This document shows, piece by piece, positions 23,368 through 30,126 of a DNA stretch of 30,126 nucleotides. This DNA is from Croceibacterium_A sp964439725 (lineage in GTDB: Bacteria; Pseudomonadota; Alphaproteobacteria; Sphingomonadales; Sphingomonadaceae). Both the position numbers and the translations under genes were made by a program. How positions within the stretch are numbered: the first letter of the stretch is position 1; every line of letters starts with the position of its first letter. Below the pieces are notes generated by a model. That model did no database searches, was not told the DNA's origin, and worked only from the letters and a program-made list of their open reading frames with translations. The stretch lies in contig CAYTPY010000019.1 in NCBI GenBank assembly GCA_964439725.1, positions 1 through 30,126 of the forward strand. Reading direction: 5' to 3'.

Positions 23368-24390
23368 TTAGCCGGCGAAAACCACCGCTCGATCCTGGTC
23401 GATCGAGACGGCGAGCGTATCGGAGTCGGGCGGCTGGTCCAGAACCTTCATGGTCACTTCGCGCCCTGAGAGGTCGAGAATCACTTCCCAAAAGGCGCCG
23501 CCGAACCGCTGTCGCAGGACCCGTGCCGCCGTGCCCGAACCATTGAGCCGCAGGCCTTCGGGCCGGACCATCACGGTAGCCGGACCATCGGGAAGACCAG
23601 CCGCTGACAGATCGCCGACGGGCGTCGTAGCCACGCCGTTGGAAATTATCGCCGGGAGGATATTGGTCGGCCCGAGCAGTCGCGCCGCGCCGATGGACCC
23701 GGGCGCCAGGTAGCAATCGCTGGGCGTCCCCTGCTGCAGGATGTGACCCTTGCTCATCAGCACCAGATGGTCCCCCATCAGCATGGCTTCTTCCGGATCG
23801 TGAGTGACGACCAGGACCGTCGCCCCAATGGCACGAAGCCCTGCCAGCACCGCATGACGGACTTCCGCCTTGAGATCACCGTCGAGGCCTGAGAACGGCT
23901 CATCGAGCAGCACAGCGCGCGGCTCGCGGGCCAGCGCCCTGGCGATGGCGACGCGCTGTTGCTCACCCCCGGAGAGCGTATGAGGCCAGGCGTCGGCGCG
24001 GTCCGCCAGCTTGAATTCGTTGAGCAAGCGCAGCGCCCGCTCACGGCGCTGCTTGCCCGGCAAGTGCTTGATTCCGAATGCCACATTCTCCGCGGCGGTC
24101 AGGTGCGGAAATAAGGCGAAGTCCTGGAAGACCAAGCCAATACCGCGACGTTCGGGCGGTACGCTCATGCCGGGACCGGAAATGAGCTGTCCGGCGGCTT
24201 CGATTTCGCCGCTATCGGGCACTTCGAGCCCGGCGATCAGCCGCAACAGCGTGCTCTTGCCGCAGCCCGAGGGGCCCAGCAGGCAAGTAATGCTGCCGGG
24301 CCAAAGCTGTAAACTGGCATTCGCTACCGCAGTTTCGCCGCCGTAGCGCTTGGAAACCGCTCGAATATCAAGGACTGGAACGTCGGACAC
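23368..24390 (-). CDS. fbpC: Ferric iron ABC transporter, ATP-binding protein
   Basis: The protein has 340 residues. Walker A is GPSGCGKST (39-47), the Q-loop Gln is in LVFQDFALFPH (Gln89), the signature is LSGGEQQRVAIARAL (139-153), Walker B is AVLLDEPFSGLD (159-170) and the H-loop His is in VVTHDPEEAM (His197). After the nucleotide-binding domain a TOBE-like C-terminal domain follows (TVMVRPEGLRLNGSGTAARVL), as in FbpC/AfuC-type importers. It powers Fe3+ uptake from the periplasm by the permease and binding protein encoded upstream. The start lies 9 nt after the permease stop, so the three genes form an operon in the order A-B-C. Confidence 0.93.
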   Translation of the reverse strand: MSDVPVLDIRAVSKRYGGETAVANASLQLWPGSITCLLGPSGCGKSTLLRLIAGLEVPDSGEIEAAGQLISGPGMSVPPERRGIGLVFQDFALFPHLTAAENVAFGIKHLPGKQRRERALRLLNEFKLADRADAWPHTLSGGEQQRVAIARALAREPRAVLLDEPFSGLDGDLKAEVRHAVLAGLRAIGATVLVVTHDPEEAMLMGDHLVLMSKGHILQQGTPSDCYLAPGSIGAARLLGPTNILPAIISNGVATTPVGDLSAAGLPDGPATVMVRPEGLRLNGSGTAARVLRQRFGGAFWEVILDLSGREVTMKVLDQPPDSDTLAVSIDQDRAVVFAG

Positions 24391-24399
24391 GTCGCGGCC

Positions 24400-26007
24400 C
24401 TAAGCCCCCGGACGCGAGGCGGCAATCTTGCGGCTCAGCCAGATCGTCGGCGGCAGCGCGAGCATGATGATGCCTAGCGCCGGCCATCCCGCCTGGCCCA
24501 GCCTTTCATCGAGTGCGTAGTTGTTCGCGATGACCGCAAGCGTGTCGAAATCGAACGGCCGCAGGATGAGCGTGGCCGGGAGTTCCTTGAGGATGTCGAT
24601 GAAGACGATCAGCGTCGCCGTGAGCAAGGCGCCTCGGGCGATCGGAAGTTGCACTCCCCAAGCGACCCCGCGCTCGCTGCGCCCGAGGCTGCGCCCGGCC
24701 TGGAGCATCGAGGGCGTGACTTTCGAAAGGCCCGAATCGATCGGTTCGAGCGCTGCCGCCATCAGCCGCGCGGCGTAGGCTCCGAGCAGCAGAGCGATCC
24801 CGGTCCAGTACCCGGCACCCCCGCCGCTGAACTGCCAAACCAGCGCAGCCGGGGCGAGCAGCCCGATCGCCATGGCGGCGCCCGGTGTCGCATAGCCCAG
24901 GCTGGCAAAGCGCGCCGCCGCCGGTATGCGCGCGCCGCCGATGGCGAGCGCGGCTGCGAGGCCAGTCGTCAGAGCGGCGCCCGTGAGCGCGAGCGCGAGG
25001 GTGTTACGCCCAGCCTCTAACAGACGCCCAAGCTCGGGGGTGAACGACAGTCCCTTCCAGGCCAACCAAGCCACCGGCAGCCCGAGGCCGGCCGTGAGCA
25101 AGAGCGCGCAGAAGGCAAAGGCTCCAGCTGCCGGCGCACCGTGAAGATCGTGAACCGGGATGCTGCGCCATGCCGAACGCTGATTGTGATGGCCTTGTCC
25201 GGCGCGGCTCCGCCGCTCAATCCACAGCAGAAAAGCCGCGGCGGCGAGCAAGGGGATCGCGAAACGCGCCGCTCCGGCGGTCGATCCGAAGACGGACCAG
25301 GCCCGCACCACGCCCGTCGTTAGCGTTTGTACGCTGAGGAACTGTACGGCGCCATAATCCGCCAAGGTCTCCATTACCGCGAGTGCAACGCCCGCGGCGA
25401 GAGCCGGGCGGGCGAGCGGCAGGGCGGCGCGGAAGAATGCCTGGCGCTCCGAGCAACCGAGCAGCCGCGCCGCTTCGAGCGCGCTGGCGGACTGATTGGT
25501 GAGAGCCGCGCGCATAGCGAGGTAAACGTAGGGGTAGAACGCACAGGACAACACGAAAGCGGCGCCCGATACGGTTCGCATCTCGAACGGAAGATCGGCG
25601 CCGATCGTCGCCCGCAGCCAGATCCGCAACCCCCCTGCGACGTCGAACAAGTCCGCGTAGGCATAGGCCAAGGCGAAGCCGGGGGCAGCGAGCGGAAGAG
25701 CCAGCGCCCAGCTAAAGAAGCGCTTTCCCGGAAAGCAGTACATGACGACCAACCAGGCGGCTGCCGATCCCAGGACCGCAGTGACGAGGCCGACCAAGAG
25801 AGCGAGCCAGGCGGAGGTCGCTGCGTACCGCAGAACGTCGCTCGGCGCGATGGCCGCTCCCGGTCCCGACACGGCCGCGATGAGGATGCCGATGATCGGC
25901 AGCACCGCCACAATGGCGGCTAGGATCGCGAGCCATTGCAGCAGACTGGGCGTCTTGAGTTGCCGGAGGGGGCGGGGCAGGGGATGCCCCGCCGTCGTCA
26001 GCGCCAC
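24400..26007 (-). CDS. fbpB: Ferric iron ABC transporter, fused double permease
   Basis: The protein has 535 residues with about twelve membrane helices arranged as two six-helix permease halves in one chain, as usual for FbpB. Each half has an EAA-type loop that contacts the ATPase: ALEAARLLGCSERQAFFRAA (followed by LPLARP) in the first, and MLQAGRSLGRSERGVAWGVQ (followed by LPIARG) in the second. The gene starts with GTG at 26007, overlapping the end of the binding-protein gene by 10 nt, so translation is coupled. It sits in the inner membrane and moves ferric iron delivered by the periplasmic lipoprotein. The substrate assignment depends on the neighbouring binding protein. Confidence 0.92.
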   Translation of the reverse strand: MALTTAGHPLPRPLRQLKTPSLLQWLAILAAIVAVLPIIGILIAAVSGPGAAIAPSDVLRYAATSAWLALLVGLVTAVLGSAAAWLVVMYCFPGKRFFSWALALPLAAPGFALAYAYADLFDVAGGLRIWLRATIGADLPFEMRTVSGAAFVLSCAFYPYVYLAMRAALTNQSASALEAARLLGCSERQAFFRAALPLARPALAAGVALAVMETLADYGAVQFLSVQTLTTGVVRAWSVFGSTAGAARFAIPLLAAAAFLLWIERRSRAGQGHHNQRSAWRSIPVHDLHGAPAAGAFAFCALLLTAGLGLPVAWLAWKGLSFTPELGRLLEAGRNTLALALTGAALTTGLAAALAIGGARIPAAARFASLGYATPGAAMAIGLLAPAALVWQFSGGGAGYWTGIALLLGAYAARLMAAALEPIDSGLSKVTPSMLQAGRSLGRSERGVAWGVQLPIARGALLTATLIVFIDILKELPATLILRPFDFDTLAVIANNYALDERLGQAGWPALGIIMLALPPTIWLSRKIAASRPGA

Positions 26008-27044
26008 CCAACTCGGCTCATCAGCGCCTGAGCCTGCGGTTGCCGCGCAGCGAAAGCCGAAACCGGCATCGGATGAGCCTGGAAGTCCGCATGCGCATCC
26101 ACTGGCGGCGGGACCGTCACGTCCGGGCTGGCCGGGTATTCGTTGTTGCTGGCAGAGATGAGCTGCTGCACTTCGGGCGAGGAGAAGAACTCGAGCAGCT
26201 TGATGGCGTTCTCACGATTGGGCGCCCCCGCCACTACGCCGCCGCCCGAAATGTTCACATGCGCGCCTTGGCCGGCAAGACTGGGAAACCCGAGTTTGAC
26301 GGTCTGGGTGACCTCCCGGTCGGCCGGCTCTCCATTGGCCATGCGAATGTAGTAATAGCTGTTGGTGATCGCGACATCGCAAACCCCCGCTGCCACGGCG
26401 CGGATCTGGTCCCGGTCTCCGCCTTGCGGGGGGCGGGCCATGTTGGCGACAATTCCGCGAGCCCATTCTTCAGCCCGATCTTCCCCCCACGCCTCGATCA
26501 GCGCGCCAACCAGCGAGAGGTTGTAAACGCTGTCCGACGAGCGAACGCAGATCCGTCCGCGGAAACGGGGAGTAGCCAGCTTCTCGTACGAGTCGACTTC
26601 TTCGGGACGCACGTCGGCCTCGTCATAAGCCACCACGCGGGCACGGCGCATGAAGCCGTACCAGTTGCCATCGGGTTCGCGCAGGTTGGCTGGAATGCGC
26701 TCGTTCAAGACGTCGGATTGGATGGGCTGGAACAGGCCGGCCTGCTGTGCTCGCCACAAAGCGCCAGCGTCAGCGGTGATGAACAGGTCGGCCGGACTGT
26801 TGGCGCCTTCGCTGCGCATGCGGGCGATCAATTGATCGGCATTTCCGTCGATGCGGTTGATGCGGATGCCGGTCTCGGCCGTGAAACGCTCATATAAAGC
26901 CAGATCGCTGTCGTAGTGGCGCGCGGTGTAGAGATTGACGACGCCAGCGTCGGCGGACGCATCGCTCGATCCGGCTTCTTCCCCCCCAGTTCCACACCCG
27001 GACAGCAGCGCGGCAGCAGCGGCGGACAACGCGAGTTTTTTCAT
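25998..27044 (-). CDS. fbpA: Ferric iron ABC transporter, substrate-binding lipoprotein
   Basis: The protein has 348 residues from the ATG at 27044. The lipoprotein signal MKKLALSAAAAALLSGC ends in lipobox LSGC (Cys17), so the protein is lipid-anchored at the periplasmic side. The mature part begins VVNLYTARHYDSDLALYERF and has the transferrin-like iron-site pattern ITNSYYYIRM (Tyr230-232), where adjacent tyrosines bind Fe3+ in FbpA proteins. The frame is open upstream to 27131, but that would put 29 polar residues before the lipoprotein signal; AAAGGG lies 10 nt before ATG 27044. A 17-bp inverted repeat lies 35 nt upstream. The gene is divergent from the TonB receptor gene, and the two probably form one iron-acquisition regulon. 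Confidence 0.93.
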   Translation of the reverse strand: MKKLALSAAAAALLSGCGTGGEEAGSSDASADAGVVNLYTARHYDSDLALYERFTAETGIRINRIDGNADQLIARMRSEGANSPADLFITADAGALWRAQQAGLFQPIQSDVLNERIPANLREPDGNWYGFMRRARVVAYDEADVRPEEVDSYEKLATPRFRGRICVRSSDSVYNLSLVGALIEAWGEDRAEEWARGIVANMARPPQGGDRDQIRAVAAGVCDVAITNSYYYIRMANGEPADREVTQTVKLGFPSLAGQGAHVNISGGGVVAGAPNRENAIKLLEFFSSPEVQQLISASNNEYPASPDVTVPPPVDAHADFQAHPMPVSAFAARQPQAQALMSRVGWR

Positions 27045-27078
27045 AATCAAAAGCCCTTTCACGAGTCGGGTACCGCTA

Positions 27079-27095
27079 TTGAGACCTGTTCTCAA
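27079..27095. promoter_or_regulatory. Inverted repeat upstream of the iron ABC operon
   Basis: TTGAGA-cctgt-TCTCAA is a perfect 6-nt-arm inverted repeat located 35 nt before the fbpA start, where an operator would be expected. It does not match the classic Fur box or the alphaproteobacterial Irr motif closely, so the binding protein is unknown. It is too small and GC-poor to be a strong terminator. Confidence 0.45.
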
Positions 27096-27212
27096 GGCTT
27101 TGGTTGCTGCCGGTATGAGCAGATCCGGCATTCATCGTAGGGATGAGCATAGACGAAAAGCGGTTTGCCCATTGACGAGATAAGCATCGTCGATCATTGC
27201 GCCGCGGCTACA

Positions 27213-27231
27213 AATGCGAACCATTAGCAAT
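27213..27231. promoter_or_regulatory. Fur-like 19-bp palindrome before the TonB receptor gene
   Basis: The core TGCGAACCATTAGCA (27215-27229) is an imperfect palindrome of the form TGC-n-AA-nnn-TT-n-GCA, extended to 19 bp by A and T ends. This resembles the GC-richer Fur boxes described for alphaproteobacteria and lies 12 nt before the chosen start of an iron-uptake receptor. It overlaps an in-frame ATG at 27214, which argues that translation starts further down at 27244. Iron-dependent repression is the expected function. Confidence 0.5.
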
Positions 27232-27243
27232 ACGAGGGGTTTC

Positions 27244-29661
27244 ATGGTCAATGTCGTTCCGTCCGCCTGCGCGCGGCTTTCTGCGGGCGCAGGTTTAGCT
27301 GCTTTGGCGCTCTCGTCAGCGACAGTCGCGGGTGCGGAAGAGGCTGGGTCGACTGAGATCGTGGTGACGGCGGCGGGGTTCGAGCAGAAAACCACCGATG
27401 CGCCGGCGAGCATCAGTGTGGTCACCGCGGAGGAACTGCAGCAGCGCCCCTACATCACATTGATCGACGCTGTGCGCGACCTCGAAGGGGTCGACGTAGG
27501 CGAGACGTCGGACAAAACCGGTCAGCGGACAATCAGCATCCGCGGCATGGGCTCTGACTACACACTCGTACTGATCAACGGGAAGCGCCAGAACAACCAC
27601 GGAGACATCTATCCGAACAGCTTCGGCGGCAATCAGTTCAACCATATTCCGCCGCTGGATTCGATTGCGCGCATCGAAGTGATCCGCGGGCCAGCTTCCA
27701 CGCTCTACGGCGCGGATGCGCTCGGCGGCGTCATCAACATCATAACCCACCCGGTTGCGCAGTGGTGGAGCGGTTCGATCACCGTTGGTCGCAGCTTTCA
27801 GGAAGATGGCCGGTTCGGTGACGATACCACGTTCGATGCCTCCATTGCCGGGCCGATCATTCCCGGCTCACTGGGGCTTTCCTTGCGCGGATCCCTCTAT
27901 GAGCGGGGCGCGTCGAATCCCGAGTTCGCGCCGGCGACCGATCCGGACGGCGGTGTTCATCCGCGGGCGCTCGGCTTTGGTGGTGGTGGAAAGACGGTCG
28001 ACAACACTAACAAGAGCGTGGGCGGCACCCTGAGCTGGACGCCCACGCCGGACCATACGATCGATGTCGACGTCGATTATTCGAAGCAGGTCTACGACAA
28101 CACTCCAAGCTTCGATCCGGCCACGGGCACGATCCAGTACCCGCTCGGCACGCTTGACGGGATCGAAAGCATCTGGCGCGCCAGCAACGGCGGCCAGGTC
28201 CAGCCGCGCGTCGGTTATACCGAAAGGCAGGTGTTCGATCGGCTGAACTGGGCCGTGACTCACCAGGGTGACTGGGGCTTCGGAACCAGCTTTGTGTCGC
28301 TCGCCTACGTCGATACCAAGAACAAAGGCCGGACGATGCCGTTCTCGGTGGCTGAACGTCTCGAATTGCAGGGACTGTGGGATGCAGCCTGCCTTTCGAT
28401 CGGCGCGGCGCCGGGCTGCCGCGGGAGCGCTCAGGACGGCTACCGGCCGCCGTCGGTGGACGATTTGTCACCGGAACAGCGCGCGGAACTGGACTCCTTT
28501 CTACCCCGTCCGATCCGTTCGCTGGAAAGCCGCCAGTACACGTTGGATGCTCGGCTTAACGTTCCGCTCGAGAACTTGGCCGGCAGTCATAACCTCGTGC
28601 TCGGCGGGCAGTGGATCGACGGCGACCTCAATGACGGCGTGTTCGGGCTGGAACTAAGCGAAGGCGGCATCGACGCGGTCCAGAAGCACAAGCAGTGGGC
28701 GCTGTTTGCCGAGGATAACTGGTCACCGGCCGACATGCTGACGGTCACCGCGGGCATTCGCTACGACAAGCACGACGTGTTTGGCAGCCGATTGAGCCCC
28801 CGGGTCTACGCGGTGTTGAACGTCACGCCCGCTCTCACCGTCAAAGGCGGCGTTAGCACCGGCTTCAAGACGCCCAAGACGACCGACCTCTATGATGGCA
28901 TCCGCGGCTTTGGCGGTCAGGGAACCAACCCGATGGTCGGCAACCCGCTGCTCGAACCCGAAACCAGCGTCAACAGCGAGATTGCGCTCTATTGGGATCC
29001 TGCGCCGCACAGCGGCATCAACGTCACGATGTTCCAGAACGACTTCAACGACAAGATCGACAGCACCACGGTGCAGCCCTGCGCCGTCACCGGTTTCGTG
29101 CGCCCCTGCGCTAACCTGGGTCCATACTTCGACGTCCTCGGCCTGGGCGGCACTATCAACCAGCCGGTCAATATCGACGAAGCCCGTATCCGGGGCGTAG
29201 AGGTGGCAGGCCGCTACGAGTTCGTCCCGGGTTTGCGGCTGCGGGTCAATTATACACTTACCGACAGCGAGCAGCTGAGCGGGCCGCAAGAAGGCCAGCC
29301 GCTGACCAGCACGGCCAAGCACATGGCCAATGCCACCCTCAATTGGCAGGTGACCGATCGTTTCAGCACCCAGCTTTCGGGCGAAGTCCGTTCAAGCCGT
29401 TTTCGCGGTGTCGACGAGCTGACTGGCCGCGATCTCTATTGGAAGGGCTATCACGTCCTCAATCTGGGGGCTCAGTACGAACTGAACCGGTTCATCACCA
29501 TCAACGGCCGGATCAACAATCTCCTCGACCGTGATTTCACCGATTACGACGTGGATTTCGTTCGCGACGAGACGGGCACCTGGGTGGCGAGCTTCGTCGA
29601 CTTCTACAACAACAAGGACAAGGCTCGCAGCTACTGGGTCAGCCTTAACGCCCGGTTCTGA
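27244..29661 (+). CDS. TonB-dependent outer-membrane receptor, probable siderophore/iron receptor (FepA/CirA-like)
   Basis: The protein has 805 residues from the ATG at 27244, preceded by GAGGGG; an upstream ATG at 27214 has no ribosome-binding site. The signal peptide is SAGAGLAALALSSATVAGA. A TonB-box-like EIVVTA follows, then the plug domain (APASISVVTAEELQQRPYIT, RTISIRGMGSDYTLVLINGK, RIEVIRGPASTLYGADALGG, VINIITHP). The beta-barrel contains VKGGVSTGFKTPKTTDLYDG and LEPETSVNSEIALYW, and ends in a terminal Phe (SYWVSLNARF) as barrel insertion requires. The plug (NGKRQNNHGDIYPN) is closest in style to catecholate-siderophore or colicin receptors. It would import an iron complex into the periplasm, where the FbpABC importer encoded divergently could take over free Fe3+. 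The exact ligand is not determined. Confidence 0.92.
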   Translation: MVNVVPSACARLSAGAGLAALALSSATVAGAEEAGSTEIVVTAAGFEQKTTDAPASISVVTAEELQQRPYITLIDAVRDLEGVDVGETSDKTGQRTISIRGMGSDYTLVLINGKRQNNHGDIYPNSFGGNQFNHIPPLDSIARIEVIRGPASTLYGADALGGVINIITHPVAQWWSGSITVGRSFQEDGRFGDDTTFDASIAGPIIPGSLGLSLRGSLYERGASNPEFAPATDPDGGVHPRALGFGGGGKTVDNTNKSVGGTLSWTPTPDHTIDVDVDYSKQVYDNTPSFDPATGTIQYPLGTLDGIESIWRASNGGQVQPRVGYTERQVFDRLNWAVTHQGDWGFGTSFVSLAYVDTKNKGRTMPFSVAERLELQGLWDAACLSIGAAPGCRGSAQDGYRPPSVDDLSPEQRAELDSFLPRPIRSLESRQYTLDARLNVPLENLAGSHNLVLGGQWIDGDLNDGVFGLELSEGGIDAVQKHKQWALFAEDNWSPADMLTVTAGIRYDKHDVFGSRLSPRVYAVLNVTPALTVKGGVSTGFKTPKTTDLYDGIRGFGGQGTNPMVGNPLLEPETSVNSEIALYWDPAPHSGINVTMFQNDFNDKIDSTTVQPCAVTGFVRPCANLGPYFDVLGLGGTINQPVNIDEARIRGVEVAGRYEFVPGLRLRVNYTLTDSEQLSGPQEGQPLTSTAKHMANATLNWQVTDRFSTQLSGEVRSSRFRGVDELTGRDLYWKGYHVLNLGAQYELNRFITINGRINNLLDRDFTDYDVDFVRDETGTWVASFVDFYNNKDKARSYWVSLNARF

Positions 29662-29716
29662 TGGGCCCTCGAAAGGCGAGTGCAGGGCCTCCGGGCTTCG
29701 ATCTCAACGAGAAATA

Positions 29717-29738
29717 GGGCCAGCTTTGCAGCTGACCC
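29717..29738. terminator. Hairpin downstream of the TonB receptor gene
   Basis: GGG-c-CAGCT-ttgc-AGCTG-a-CCC forms a stable stem with a 4-nt loop, 56 nt after the receptor stop. There is no T-run after it, so Rho-independent termination is uncertain. It may instead be an intergenic repeat of this lineage or protect the mRNA end. A 10-nt direct repeat, CTCCGAAGAG, follows at 29759-29768 and 29806-29815. Confidence 0.4.
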
Positions 29739-29881
29739 CACTCTCACCGGCGTGTGAGCTCCGAAGAGCGTTTGACGCCTGACGTTGCGAGGCTGGCTTC
29801 CCGAACTCCGAAGAGTTCATCTGCCCGCATCGTTATCGTCCGGCGCTCGCGCCGGTGCCGGTTCCGTCGAAGACGAGACGA

Positions 29882-30124
29882 TCAAAGACCGTGTTCGTCG
29901 TCGGCGGTTCCGAGACCTTCGTTGCCAATCGCACCTAGAGCGGTGTTCGCGTTGCCCGGAGGTGCTGCGAACGCCAGGTGGCGATCCGGCAATGACGGCC
30001 TTTCCGACTTTGCGCCCTTGCGGTATCGATGCGAGATTGAGGCTGCCGAAGCGGCCCGATCGCATCCCTCTACCGCGCGGCATCTCGCCGTCGCGTCGAA
30101 GCGGTTCCAAAATCCCTTCTTCCT
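29882..30124 (-). CDS. Possible partial ORF at the right edge, unknown
   Basis: On the minus strand an 80-codon frame enters from the right edge without a visible start and stops with TGA at 29882-29884. It begins KGFWNRFDATARCRAVEG and ends with PPGNANTALGAIGN, EGLGTADDEHGL. Third codon positions are GC-rich and the other two minus-strand frames look less protein-like, but 80 open codons are not strong evidence in GC-rich DNA. No family is recognised. The sequence beyond 30126 would decide it. Confidence 0.3.
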   Translation of the reverse strand, partial: RKKGFWNRFDATARCRAVEGCDRAASAASISHRYRKGAKSERPSLPDRHLAFAAPPGNANTALGAIGNEGLGTADDEHGL

Positions 30125-30126
30125 CG

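Noticed and set aside
1..30126. CRISPR arrays, tRNA or rRNA genes, insertion sequences
   Set aside because: I saw no regularly spaced repeats, no tRNA-like cloverleaf or rRNA segments, and no transposase or terminal inverted repeats.

Overview
The window is GC-rich, gene-dense DNA from a Gram-negative bacterium, most likely an alphaproteobacterium of the Sphingomonadales (Novosphingobium/Sphingomonas/Erythrobacter type). This rests on gene content and style, not on a marker gene: a PLESTSIH-type tryptophan halogenase end, a fused MrpA/B antiporter subunit, VAO/PCMH flavoproteins paired with cytochromes c, a TonB-dependent receptor, and many ATGA-coupled genes. It is a draft scaffold with five runs of exactly 100 N (1670-1769, 4145-4244, 7818-7917, 18162-18261, 21291-21390). 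Two of these gaps are flanked by identical sequence (19 and 55 nt). Collapsing each repeat restores one open frame, so those gaps are unmerged contig overlaps and not missing sequence.

Layout: (1) 2-490, 3' end of a flavin-dependent tryptophan halogenase. (2) 527-3317, a signalling block: Hpt protein, PAS histidine kinase and CheY-like receiver on the minus strand, divergent from a NarL/LuxR response regulator on the plus strand; together these could form a split phosphorelay. (3) 3458-9533, an archaic (Csu-like) chaperone-usher pilus locus: an SCPU pilin, a long probable two-domain SCPU protein (tip candidate), another SCPU pilin, a 56-residue small ORF, chaperone and usher. (4) 9747-10433, a membrane-anchored DUF4157-type HELTH metallopeptidase. 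(5) 10448-16484 minus, a complete Mrp-type Na+/H+ antiporter operon (A/B fused, C, D, E, F, G) with overlapping genes, preceded by a tandem-domain universal stress protein (16629-17489). (6) 17600-22772 plus, a TetR regulator, a perfect 22-bp palindromic operator candidate, and a five-gene overlapping or near-contiguous operon: VAO-type flavoprotein, cytochrome c, Tat-signal small protein, second VAO-type flavoprotein, second cytochrome c. (7) 22828-23268 minus, a DoxX-family membrane protein. (8) 23368-27044 minus, an FbpABC ferric-iron ABC transporter, divergent from a TonB-dependent receptor (27244-29661) with a Fur-like palindrome just before its start. (9) A right-edge segment with a hairpin and a possible partial ORF.

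The most interesting unit is the twin flavoprotein/cytochrome operon. Both flavoproteins carry the histidine at the position that binds FAD covalently in vanillyl-alcohol oxidase, instead of the tyrosine of p-cresol methylhydroxylase, yet each is followed by a periplasmic c-type cytochrome as in the hydroxylase. Neither flavoprotein has a visible signal peptide, while the small protein between the two pairs has a clear twin-arginine signal. This suggests, as a hypothesis only, a co-export or assembly role. The likely substrates are para-alkylphenols or lignin-type phenols, but the sequence does not fix the substrate.
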